From Saururus chinensis (taxonomy: Eukaryota; Streptophyta; Magnoliopsida; Piperales; Saururaceae), in the NCBI GenBank assembly GCA_035235625.1, contig CP141143.1, positions 41,773,178 to 41,837,177 of the forward strand: a stretch of 64,000 bases of DNA, written 5' to 3'. A model generated the notes under the pieces. The model did no database searches. It was not told where the DNA came from and saw nothing but the letters and a program-made list of their open reading frames with translations. Positions 1 to 12,559 of this stretch are shown here, one piece after another (position 1 is the first letter of the stretch; every line of letters begins with the position of its first letter). The position numbers and the translations under genes were made by a program.

Positions 1-391
1 ATAGTTTGAGTTATTAATCCTGATGGGTGTTTCAATACTTAGTGCCTTGAGCCAATTGGATTAGGGACACTGGCCTAGCACTTGTTACATGGACTATTTA
101 CAAAGCTTAATAGAACTAAGTATTGCACGAGTCATATTTTGAGGTATATTATGCTCTTATTCCCTGAATTTAATTTAAATTTGAAAGCATTTACATAAGG
201 TTTTATTATGAGATGTTAAGGATGAAAGATTGTCATTGTTATATTTTTGAGTTAGTGAACTTTAATGAGCTTGGTAATGGGTGACATAAGATATGCTTAT
301 AAATAAAAAATAGAATTGTATGACTACAAAGTTTCTGCACTTCATGTTTTTGAAATATATATATACGTAGTTGCACAATTATTTCGAGGAT
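1..391 (+). mobile_element. Fragment of Athila-like Ty3/gypsy 3' non-coding region
   Basis: This stretch aligns by eye, nearly base for base, with 46977-47366, the non-coding part of the Athila-like element upstream of its 3' LTR. Shared landmarks are the run ending in 'gagccaactggattaggg', 'aagcttaatagaactaag' and 'tgaggtatattatgctctt', then the stretch that ends at 'tagttgcacaattatttc'. Homology stops near 391, well short of the 3' LTR. It is therefore a second, truncated copy of the same family that also runs off the left window edge. No coding potential is seen. Confidence 0.8.
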
Positions 392-1744
392 ACTAAGGGT
401 CGGAGGAAGTGACCGACAAGGGCGGCAACATTTTTAATCTCTACCCACACTCAAACAATTTTATGAGTGGTGTGCATCAAGCACAACCTACAATGGAGGA
501 TCTAGGCATGGCAGCAGTCAAGCCTTTGCTGGCCCGAGGCCAATGGCCGACAGTGCTAGTTTCCTTTAGGGGAACTGAGGACTCTTTCCAGCAGATTCGG
601 GTCATACATAAGGGAAAGTGGGGTGCATAGGGGGAATTGGGCTAGAAGTCCTGACCCTTGTTGTCACTTGGCCGGGGAAGAGCCAACTTTGGTTGGACAT
701 GCGGCCCAAGTCTGTGCAAGGTTAGGCAGGATAGGTTGGCCCTGAGCTAGGGCATGGCCTGCATGACAAAGGTAAGAGACATATCCCAAGTTTGGGGCTT
801 CTGGTTTGGGCAAAAGACATGCAAGGGAGGCAGAAAGCGGCAACCCCTTGCCATTGATGGGTCAAGTCAGTGTCTGCAGCTATCCGTTGGCTAACACTAG
901 TGGCAGCAAAAACCACTGTTAGAAGGAACAAAAGGGCTTCATTTAGTCAAGGGCAACAGTGTTCTAGACTGAGGCAGTCAACATGTTGTCTGCGACCATG
1001 AATAGCCAAACAGGGTCAAGGGCTGAACTTGTAAGACGACGGCGACCTAGCAGTCACTAGATAGCGACAATTTGAGTGGACATCCACTTGATGTTGTCCA
1101 ATGTCAGGCTGCAGAGAATGGACGCCACCAGCGAAAAGGAGGCAAGCTTTTCTCTGGCACGGGCAAACCTCAGTTCCTCACCTTTCCTAGCTTGAGGTGG
1201 CAACCTAGAGGCTAATCGGTGGTATGTTGATGGCAATGGAAAAAAAAGAGTAGAAAACTCAGGAGAAATTGCTTCTGGACCAGAATAGGACATAGGGGGT
1301 TGGGGAGAAGCAGCGATTCAGGCTTGGGTGATAGCCTTGCCATCGCCGGGCCAGGAGAGGGCCAAAGGCCAGTCAACAGTGGCTGAAGACCAGTAGCACA
1401 ACTGTTGTTCGCAATGCACATGAACATGAAAAAGAAGGGGGAACAAATTTTTACCTCATGCTAGTGAAGGAGGGGTAGTGAGGCTAGTACAGTGGAGCTC
1501 GGAGGTTGTCCTGGCCAAGGCAGAGCTGTGGTAGCAAATTGGTGGCAATGTTGTTGGTGATGGCGACAGATCAGGGCAAAAAATTGAAGGAGGAGTTCAT
1601 GGACTAAAATGGGGCAAGAGAGAGGAAGTGCATGACGACAGCTTGCAAGGCGAGGCCGGGGTGACGACGGCTGCATTGCTAGGATGAGACCGGCTGGGCT
1701 GAAGCCGGCAGCCCCTCCGACCTCACAAAGAGAAGGGGCTTCCC
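391..1744. other. Unassigned, relatively GC-rich sequence, probably LTR debris
   Basis: This block is clearly richer in G+C than the satellite beside it. It has only short open frames (longest about 78 codons) on either strand, and none resembles a family I recognise. Its style (C-rich on the minus strand, a 'gaggtaaa' stretch, a TATA-like 'ccttatat' at the right boundary) resembles the variable leader part of the family A LTRs elsewhere in the window when read on the minus strand. That assignment is inference. A BLASTN against the host genome showing a multicopy family would support it. Confidence 0.35.
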
Positions 1745-4700
1745 CTTTACCTTATATGATTTCATTCACTTAACTTGATTTAGAACAAAGCACCAAAGCT
1801 TGTCACAAGTGTATATTTAATTTTTTAAATGTATGTACACATTTGCTAAGTTCAAAAGAATGAATAAAACATACAAAATGACAAATGAATCGGACCCCTT
1901 CAGGTTAAGTTAAATCCTTTTGATCGATTAAAATTGAAATAAGTTAAGAATGAGTACAAATTGTTATATCGTTTAAAGTTTAAAAAGAAATCTCATTCAT
2001 TTGTTACGTTCTAAAGCACCAAAGCTCGACACGAATGTATATTTAATTCTTTTAAATATGTACTCATTTGCTAAGTGCCAAAGAATAAATCAAAAGTACT
2101 AAGCGATGAACTAATCGGACTCCTTTTGGTCAAGTTATATCTTTCTAATCGATTAAAACTAAAGTAAGTTAAGAATGTACAAAAATTGTTCTATTGTTTA
2201 AAATTTAAAGAGACCTCCCATTCATTTGCGACGTTCTTTGTAATTTCATACACTTAACTATATTTAGAATAAAGCACAAAATCTCGTCACCAATTTATAT
2301 TTAATTGTTTTAATCAAATACGTACTCATTTGCTAAGTTTATCATTCGCTTCACTAAATTTAGAAAAAAACACTAAAGCTCGTCACAAATGTTTATTTAA
2401 TTGTTTTAAATAAATACATACTAATTTTCTAAGTTCAAAAGAATGAATTAAACGTACTTAACGACGAATTAATCGGACCCCTTTTAGTTAAGTATATCCT
2501 TTTGAATTTTTAAAACCGATGTAAGTTAAGAATGTGTACGAATTGTTCTATAGTTTAAAGTTTAAAGAGACCTCCCATTCATTTGTTATGTTCGTAATAA
2601 CAAATAAAATTTAAAATGTGATTCCACAATTTGACCGTTCATCCTTAACTTATATAATTTTTTTCGCTTAACTAGATTTGGAATAAAGCACCAAAGCTCG
2701 TCACAAATGTATATTTAATTATTTTAAATAAATACATACTCATTTACTAAGTTTGAAAGAATAAATCAAATGTACTAAATGTCGAACCAATTGGACCCCT
2801 TTTGGTTAACTTATATCCTTTTAATTGATTAAAACCGAAGTAAGTTAAGAATGTGCACAAATCTTTATATCGTTTAAAGTTTAAATAGACATCCCATTTA
2901 TTTGTTACAATCATAATAACGAATAAAATTGACATAGTGATTCTACAATTTGACCTTTCTTCCTTAACCAATATTATTTTATTCACTTAACTAGATTTAG
3001 AACAAAGTACCATAGATCATAATGAATATATATTTAATTAATTTAAATGAATACATACTCATTTACTAAGTTTAAATGTATGAACCAAATGTACTAAACG
3101 ACAAATCGGACCCCTTTTGGTCAAGTTATATCTTTTTGATCGATTAAAACCGAAGTAAGTTAAGAATGCGCACAAATTATTATATCATTTAAAGTTTAAA
3201 GAGACATCTCATTTATTTGTTGCACTCGTAATAATGAATCAAGTTGACAAAGTTATTCCACAATTTACCCGTTCATCCTTAACTTATATAATTTTATTCA
3301 CTTAACTAGATTTAGAATGAAGCACCAAAGCTCATCACAAATGCATATTTAATTATTTTAAATAAATATGTACTCATTTACAAAGTTCTAAAGAATAAAT
3401 CAAATGTACTAATCGATAAACAATTCAGACCCTATTTGGTCAAGTTATATCTTTTTAGTCGATAAAAATCGAAGTAAGTTAAGAATGTGCACAAGTCATT
3501 ATATCGCTTAAACTTTAAAGAGACCTCCTATTTATTTGTTACATTCGTAATAAAGAATCAATTTGACAAAGTGATTTCGCAATTTGACTGCTCTTCCTTG
3601 AATTATATGATTTTATTTATGTAACTAGATTTAGAAAAAAACATTATAGCTCATCATGAATTTATATTTAATTATTTTAAATAACTACGTACTCATTTAC
3701 TAAGTACAAAATAAAAAATCAAATATACTAAACGACAAACCAATCGGCCCACTTTTGGTCAAGTTATATCCTTTTAATCAATTAAAACATAAGTTTAAAA
3801 AGACCCCCGATTCATTTGTTTCATTCGTAATAACGAATCAAATTGACAAAGTGATTCATTAATTTGGCCGTTCCACCTTAATATATGATTTTATTCATTT
3901 AACTTAACTTTTAGAACAAAGCACCAAAGCTAGTCATGAATATATATTTATTTATTTTAAATAACTACGTACTCATTTACTAAGTTCGAAATAGTGAATC
4001 AAACGTAGTAAACAACGAACAAAATGGTCAACTTTTGTCAAGTTATATTATTTTGATTGGTTAAAACCGAAGTAAGTTAAGAATACACACAAATCGTTAT
4101 ATCGTTTAAAGTTTAAACAGACCTCCTATTCATTTGCTATGTTTGTAATAACGAATCGAATTGAGAAAGTGATACCACAATTTAACCGTTCTTCCTTAAT
4201 TTATATATGATTTAATTTACTTAATTAGATTTAAAATAAAACACTAAAGCTCATCACGAATGTATATTTAATTATTTTAAATCAATACTTAGTCATTTGC
4301 TAAGTTTAAAATAATAAATCAAATGTACTAAATAACAAACAAATCGGCCCACTTTTAGTCAAGTTATATCCTTTTAATCGATTAAAACCAAAGTAAGTTA
4401 AAGAATGTATATAAATTATTATATCATTTAAAGTTTAAAGAGACCTCCAATTCTTTTGTTACGTTCGTAATAACGATTCAAATTAACAACGCGATACCAC
4501 AATTTGACTGTACTTCTTTAAGTTATAGAATTTAATTCGCTTAACTAGATTTAGAACAAATCACCATAGCTTATCACAAATGTATATTTAATTATTTTAA
4601 ATAAATACGTACTCATTTACTAAGTTCAAAAGAATGAACCAAATGTACTAAACAACAAACCAATCGGACCTTTCGTTCAAGTTATATCCTATTAATCGAT

Positions 4701-7020
4701 TAAAACCGAAGTAAGTTAAGAATGTGTACAAATTGTTATATTATTTAAAGTTTAAAGAGACCTCTCATTTATTTATTACGTTTGTAATAACGAATCGAAT
4801 TGACAAAGTGAGTCCACAATTTGACAGTTCTTTATTACCGTATATAATTTCATTCGCTTAACTTAATTTAGAACAAAGCACTGAAGCTTGTCACAAATGT
4901 ATATTTAATTTTTTTAAATAAATACGTACTCGTTTGCTAAGTTCAAAAGAATCAATAAAATGTACTAAATTGCAAATGAATCGGACCCCTTCTAGTCAAG
5001 TTATATCATTTTAATCGATTAAAACTGAAGTAAGTTTAGAATACACACAAATTATTATACCGTTTAAAGTTTAAAGAGACATCTCATTAATTTGTTACGT
5101 TCGTAGTAACAAATCTAATTAACAAAGTGATTCCATAATTTTACCGTTTTTCCTTAACTTATATTGATTTCATTTGCTTAACTAGATTTAGAATAGGGCA
5201 CCAAAGCTCGTCACAAGTGTATATTTAATTATTTTAAATAATTACATACTCATTTGCTATGTTCAAAAGAATAAATAAAAAAAATAAACGACGAACCGAT
5301 CAGACCCCTTTTGGTTAGTTATATCCTTTTAGTCGATCAAAACTAAAGTAAGTTAAGAATGTGCACAAATCATTATATCGTTTAAAGTTTAAAAAGACCA
5401 CCCATTCATTTTTTATATTCATAATAACGAATCAAATTTAAAAAAGTGATTCCACAATTTGACCGTTCTTTGTTTATTGATATGATTTCATTTGATTAAC
5501 TTAATTTATAACAAAGCACCATAGCTCGTCACTAATATATATTTAATTATTTTAAATAAATACATACTCATTTGCTAACTTCAAAAGAATGAAGCAAACG
5601 TACTAAATGACAAACCAATCTGACCCCTTTCGTTCAAGTTATATTCTTTTTATTGATTGAAACTGAAGTAAGTTAAGAATGTGCACAAATCATTATATCG
5701 TTTAAAGTTTAAAGAGACCTCCTATTTATTTATTACATTTGTAATAACGAATCATATTAATAAAGTGATTCCACAATTTTACCGTTCTTCATTACCTTAT
5801 ATGATTTCATTCTCCTAATTTGATTTAGAACATAGCACCAAAGCTTGTTACAAATGTATATTTAATTTTTTAAATAAATACATACACATCTACTAAGTTA
5901 AAAAGAATGAATAAAATGTACTAAATAATGAATGAATCAGACCCCTTGAGGTTAAGTTATATCCTTTTGATCAATTAAAACCGAAATAAGTTAAGAATGC
6001 GTACAAATCATTATATCGTTTAAAGTTTTAAAAGATATCCCATTCATTTGTTACGTTTGTAATAATGAATCAAATCAACAAAGTGATTCTAGAATTTGAC
6101 TGTTCTTCCTTAACTTATATAATTTCATTCGCTTAACTAGATTTAAAATAAAGCACCAAAGCTTGACATGAATGTATATTTAATTATTTTAAATAAACAC
6201 ATACTCATTTGCTAAATTCCAAAGAATAAATCAAATGTACTAAGCGACGAACTAATCGGACCCCTTTTGATCAAGTTATATCTTTTTAATCGATTAAAAT
6301 TGAAGTAAGTTAAGAATGTACAAAAATCTTTATATCATTTAAAGTTTAAAGAGACCTGTCATTCATTTGTTATGTTTATAAAAACGAATCACATCTAAAA
6401 ATTGATTCCACAATTTGACAGTTCTTTGATTACTTCTATAATTTCATTCACTAAACTATATTTAGAATAAAGATCAAAATCTCGTCACCAATTTATTTTT
6501 AATTGTTTTAATTAAATACATACTCATTTGCTATGTTTAATTAAATACATACTCATTTGTTAAGTTTAAGCACTAAAGCTTGTCACAAATGTATATTTAA
6601 TTGTTTTAAATAAATATGTACTCATTTGCTAAGTTCAAAAGAATGAATCAAACGTACTTAATGATGAACCAATCAAACCCCTTTAGGTTAAGTTATATCC
6701 TCTTGAATTATGAAAATTGATGTAAGTTAAGAATGTGTATGAATTGTTCTATCGTTTAAAGTTTATAGAGACCTCCCATTCATTTGTTACATTCGTAATA
6801 AAAAAATAAAATTGAAAATGTGATTCCATAATTTGGCCGTTCTTCCTTAATTTATATAATTTCATTCGCTTAACTAGATTTAGAATAAAACATCAAAGCT
6901 CATCACGAATGTATATTACATGCTTTTAAATAAATATGTACTTATTTGCTAAGTTCGGTATAATTAATCAAATATACTAAATGTCGAACCAATTGGACCC
7001 CTTTCGGTCAAGTTATATCC

Positions 7021-7277
7021 TCGACAGCCACTTTTACCAAACACCCCCACACTTTTAAGAATTTGTAGGAAGGCTTTCGACCTTTCTATAATTCATATGG
7101 TGTCTGCAAGGTTTTCTTATGAGGTATTTTGTTAAGAATATAATTTGTTGAAAGCAAAGCTTCCCCCCACATGTTATGGGGTAACCCAGAACTTATTAAC
7201 ATGACATTCATCATTTCTTTTAAACTTTAATTTTTCGTTCAGCAACTCCATTTTGCTGAGGTGAATAAGGTGTTGTA
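7021..7277 (-). mobile_element. Ty1/copia integrase fragment embedded in satellite
   Basis: The minus strand encodes a stretch recognisable as the C-terminal part of a Ty1/copia integrase core. It holds the family hallmark 'PQQNGVAERK' (containing the catalytic glutamate), then matches to the usual 'MWGEAL' and 'ANYILNRIP'-type and 'VWGC'-type motifs. Only about 255 bp are present, with no LTR, no reverse transcriptase and no target-site duplication. It is a broken fossil. Satellite sequence stops at 'agttatatcc' and restarts within the 'aaccgaagtaag' part of the monomer, so roughly 15 bp of satellite were replaced. That looks like filler DNA captured during break repair rather than transposition, which is inference. 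Confidence 0.85.
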
Positions 7278-7290
7278 AACAGAAATAAGT

Positions 7291-7367
7291 AAAGAATTTG
7301 CACAAATTGTTATATCATTTAAAGTTTAAAGAATTTGCACAAATTGTTATATCATTTAAAGTTTAAA
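7291..7367 (+). repeat. 37-bp tandem duplication next to the copia scrap
   Basis: The segment beginning 'gaatttgcacaaattgtt' occurs at 7294 and again at 7331, exactly 37 bp apart, both followed by 'atatcatttaaagttta'. It lies immediately right of the copia fragment and is part of the satellite monomer duplicated in place. Confidence 0.85.
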
Positions 7368-10300
7368 GAGACCTCCCATTAATTTGTTATGTTTATAAAA
7401 ATGAATCAAATTGATAGAGTGATTCCACAATTTAACTATTCTTCCTTAACTTACATGATTTCATTCACTTAACTTTAGTTACAACAAAGTACCAATACTC
7501 GTCACGAATGTATATTTAATTATTTTAAATAACTACGTACTCATTTGCTAAGTTGGAAATTATAAATAAAACGTAGTAAACAATGAACTAATCCGACCAC
7601 TTTTTTGTCAAATTATATCCTTTTGATAGATTAAAACCGAAGTAAGTTAAGAATGTGCACAAATCGTGATATCGTTTAAAGTATAAAGAGATATCCTATT
7701 CATTTGTTACTTTCATAATAACAAATCAAATTGACAAAATAATTCTACAATTTGACCATACTTCTTTAACTTATATGATTTATTCGCTTAACTAGATTTA
7801 GAACAAAGCACCATAGCTCGTCACGAATGTTATAAATCGAATTGATAAAGTTATGTCCTTTTAATTAAAGAATTTACATAAATTGTTATATCATTTAAAG
7901 TTTAAAGAGACCTCCCATTATTTGTTATGTTCGTAAAAATGAATCAAATTGATAGAGTGATTCCACAATTTATCCGTTCTTCCTTAACTTATATGATTTT
8001 ATTCGCTTAACTTTAATTAGAACAAATTACCAATACTCGTCACGAATGTATATTTAATTATTTTAAATAACTACGTACTCATTTTCTAAGTTGGAAATTA
8101 TAAATAAAACGTACTAAACAATGAACTAATCAGACTACTTTTGGTCAATTATTTTAATTATCATTTAATATATAAAGAGATATCCTATTCATTTATTACT
8201 TTCATAATAACGAATCAAATTGATAAAATGATTATACAATTTGACCGTACTTCTTTAACTTATATCATTTATTCGCTTAACTAGATTTAGAACAAAGCAC
8301 CATAGCTCGTCACGAATGTATATATAATTATTTTAAATTAATACAACTCATTTGCTAAGTTCAAAAGAATGAATTGAACATACTAAACGATGAATCAATT
8401 CGTTCAAGTTATATCCTTTTACAAAAATCTTTATATCATTTAAAGGCTAAAGAGACCTCCTGGTCATTTGTTACATTAGTAATAATGAATTAAACTAACA
8501 ATGCAATACCACAATTTGACCATTCTTCCTTAATTTATGTGACTTCATTGGCTTAAATGGTTTTAGATTACAATACTAAAGTTCGTCACATATGTATATT
8601 AAATTATTTTAAATAACTACGTACTCATTTGCTAAGTTGAAAATCATAAATCAAATGCACGAAATGATGAGCAAATCAAACCGCTTTTAGACAAGTTGTA
8701 TCCTTTTAATCGATTAAAACCGAACTAAGTCAAAAATATTCACAAATCATTATATCGTTTAAGATTATACCACTAAAGCTCGTCACGAATGTATATTAAA
8801 TTGTTTTAAATAACGATATACTCATTTGCTATGTTCGAAATATTAAATCAAAAACACAAAATGACGAACCAATCGGACCACTTTTTGTCAAGTTATATCA
8901 TTTTAATTGATTAAAACTGAAGTAAGTTAAGAATGCACACAAATCGTTATATCGTTTAAAGTTTAAACAGACATCCAATTCATTTGTTATGTTCGTAATA
9001 ACGAATAAAATTGACAAAGTGATTATACAATATGACCGTTCTTCCTTAACTTATATAATTTCATTCGATTAACTAGATTTAGAATAAAGCACCAAAGCTC
9101 GTCACAAATAAAGCACCAAAGTTGTCATCAAATGTACTAAATGATGAACAAATTGGACCCCTTTTGGTTAAGTTATATTTTTTTAATCAACTAAAACTTA
9201 AATAAGTAAACAATGTGCACAAATTATTATATCATTTAAAGTTTGAAGAGACCTCTCATTCATTTGTTACATTCATAATAACGAATCAAATTATAAAAAA
9301 GTGATTCCACAACTTGTTTGTTCTTAGTTTACTTATACTATTTCATTCGTTTAAGTTGATTTATAACGAAGAAACATAGCTTGTCACGAATGTATATTTA
9401 ATTATTTTAAATGAATACATACTCATTTGCTAAGTTTAAAATAATGAATCAAACGTACTAAATGACAAACAGGTTGTACCACTTCTGATCAAGTTAAATC
9501 TTTTTGATCGATTTAAACCAAAGTAAGTTAAGAATGTGCACAAATTGATATATCATTCAAAGTGTGAAGAGACCTCCCTCACATTTGTTACATTCGTAAT
9601 AACAAAGTGATTTAACAATTTGGCTGTTCTTCATTAACTTATATGATTTCATTCGCTTAACTTGATTTTAAACAAAGCACCGAAGCTCGTCACTAATGTA
9701 AATTTAATTGTTTTAAATGAATATGTACTCATTTGCTAAGTTCGAAAGAGTGATTCAAATTTTCTAAATGACAAACTAAGTAGATACCTTTTAGTGAAGT
9801 TATCTACTTTTAATCGATTAAAACCGGTGTAAGTTAAGATGTGCACAAATCGTTATACCATTTAAAATTTAAAGAATCATCTCATTCATTTATTACATTT
9901 GTAATAATGAATAAAATCAAAAAAGTGATTCCACAATTTGACTATTCTATTTTAACTTATATAAATTCATTCACTTAACTAGATTTTAAACAAAGCACCA
10001 AAGCTCATCACGAATGTATATTTAATTATTTTAAATAAATATCACTCATTTGCAATGTTCCAAAGAATAAATCAAATCGATTAAACAATGAACCAATCAG
10101 ACCTTTTTTTGTCAAGTTATATCCTTTTAATCGATTAAAACTAAAGTAAGGTTAAGAATATGAAAAAAATGTTATATAGTTTAAAGTTTAAAGAGACCTC
10201 TCATTCATTTGTTATGTTCGTAATAATGAATCAAATTAAAAAAGTGATTCCCCAATTTGACCATTTTTTGTTTACTTATATAACTTTATTTACTTAACTA

Positions 10301-11473
10301 TATTTAGAATAAAGTACAAAAGCTCGTCACGAAGATATATTTAATTATTTCAATTAAATACGTACTAATTTGATAAGTTTATCATTCGCTGAACTAGATT
10401 TATAACAAAGCACCATAGCTCATCACGAATGTATATTTAATTATTTTAAATGAATACGTACTCATTTGCAAAGTTCAAAAGAATGAATTAAACGTACTAA
10501 ACGATGAACCAATCGGACCCCTTTCATTCAAGTTATATCATTTTGATGGATTAAAATCGAAGTAAGTTAAGAATGTGCAAAAATCGTTATATCATTTAAA
10601 GTTTAAAGAGACCTCTCAATCATTTGTTACATTTGTAATAACGAATCAAACTAACAATGCGATACCACAATTTGACCGTTTTTCTTTAATTTATGTGATT
10701 TTATTCGCTTAACTAGTTTTAGATTATAGCACTAAAGCTCGTCGCGTATGTATATTAAATTATTTTAAATAACTACATACTCATTTGCTAAGTTGAAAAT
10801 AATAAATCAAATGCACAAAATGATGAACAAATTGAACCGCTTTTAGACAAGTTGTATCCTTTTAATCTATTAAAACTAAAGTAAGTTAAAAATGTTCACA
10901 AATCATTATATTATTTTAGATTACACCACAAAAGCTCGTCACGAATTTATATTAAATTATTTTAAATAACTACATACTCATTTATTATATTCAAAATAAT
11001 AAATCTAATACATGAAATGACGAACAAAGTTAAGACCAAAGTAAGTTAAGATTGTAAGAAGCATAGCATCACACATGCAATGCTCAAGTATTTTTAAAGC
11101 AACCTACATTTTATGCAAGTTTTTTAATCGTTCCACTTGTCTAATTAACAAGTAATATCAAACAATGTTATTAATTATCTCTCGAACCATTGTTCGATAA
11201 TTAATACTAACAAATTTGTATTCACTCAGAGAGAACTCACCCGTCGAGAAATCTCCAGACATAAGACTCCAACATGCAGAACATCAATATACAGTGACAC
11301 ATGTAAAGTAACATACAGAGCACTAAATATAACATAGCTCAAAAACATAGGCTGATCTTTAACCAATAAAGACCAACACAATGCCCAAATCAATGGCACC
11401 GTTCAAGAAACAATACAGTAATTGTTACCTAAAAATACCGACTCCCGCTCAAAGGAGTAATTGTATGCTAATA

Positions 11474-11885
11474 GAAATCTTAGCATCTCTAGAGATCCAC
11501 TTGGATCATCCTTGGGCCTAGAGATGTAGGTACCAGCTCTGCTCATGGACACACTGGCCAGAGGTAGATGAGCCTTCCATGATGCTCAAAAACTGGGTTT
11601 GTGCATTTACAGGGATCCATCATCCCAAAAGAGCGGAGACCACGAAGGTATGAAAGATTACTGCCATGGTTATTATCAGAAATCCTAGCATCTCTAGAGA
11701 TCCACTTGGATCAGCCATGGGCCTAGAGATGTAGGTACCAGCTCTGCTAATGGACACACTGGCCAGAGGTAGATGAGCCTTTCATGATGCTCAAAAACCT
11801 GGTTTGTGCATTTGCAGGGATCCATCAACCCAAAGGTGCCGAGGCCATGAAGGCCTAAATATCCACCATGGCTATTACCGTGAGC
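11474..11885. repeat. 205-bp tandem duplication inside the family A LTR
   Basis: The block starting 'gaaatcttagcatctctag' at 11474 is repeated from 11679 ('gaaatcctagcatctctag') with few differences through 'gatccacttggatca', 'tagagatgtaggtaccagct', 'ggccagaggtagatgagcct' and 'gcagggatccatca'. The period is 205 bp with two copies. This block is not evident in the copies at 52027 or 59170. Confidence 0.85.
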
Positions 11886-12559
11886 TTAAACTTTGACTCT
11901 GAGAACATCCCATAACCACCCCTCAGTTCATTAACCAAGGTAAAATTCTATGTCAGGGCCCCGTTCACTCCATGAACTGGTCCCAACCCTAAAGAGGGTA
12001 TTTTAGTTATTATCTTGATTCGGTGTTCTTCCCCCAATCCAACGACAACCAAAATCTCTTGATTAGTCTTTATTAACCTTAATTTACTGATATAACTTAA
12101 CACAACAATAATAAATGCAAGCATCATAATAATCAACATGACAAGGACTCAGACTCATGCTGAGATGAACTGACCAATTCAACATTATAATGAAAAGGAT
12201 TTGGGGCTGAGATGCATAACTCAAGTTAGCCACCTAACATGACAAGTTCAGGATGAAACGACCATCAACATTCACCCTAATGTATATCACAATCAAGGCT
12301 AAAATTCAGGGACAAATTACGCTGAATTTCAAAGGCATCTTAGGCTGAAATTCAGAGACTTAATAAACATGAATATATCATAAACTAAGGCTCAAAAGTT
12401 AGGGATTCAATCAGCAAGATTATAACCTAAATCAAAGCTGAGAATCAAGTATTAGGTAGGCAATAATACAACCTAAACTAGGGCTGAAACTTATATATTC
12501 TCTCAGCATGATTATAACATAAATCAAGGCTGAGAATTTGGTATTACTTTGGCCAAATA

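Larger units (their letters stand above)
1745..11052 (+). repeat. AT-rich satellite array, monomer about 318 bp (left block)
   Basis: The unit landmark 'gtaagttaagaatgtg' recurs at 2521, 2840, 3155 and 3474, so the monomer is 315-319 bp. Other fixed landmarks per monomer are 'tttaaagtttaaagagacc', 'tgaccgttcttccttaact', 'cttaactagatttagaac', 'gctcgtcacgaatgtatat' and 'gtactcatttgctaagtt', followed by a palindromic 'ttttaatcgattaaaa'. Monomers differ by frequent substitutions and small indels, and several are truncated at shared junctions. The array is interrupted at 7021-7277 by a copia scrap and ends at a family A LTR. The many short open frames here are by-products of AT-rich repeats, not genes. 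A length near 320 bp is common for plant satellites and close to two nucleosome spacings. Confidence 0.95.

Noticed and set aside
409-630. 73-codon open frame near the left edge
   Set aside because: No recognisable domain, no transcription signals, and it lies in probable LTR debris.
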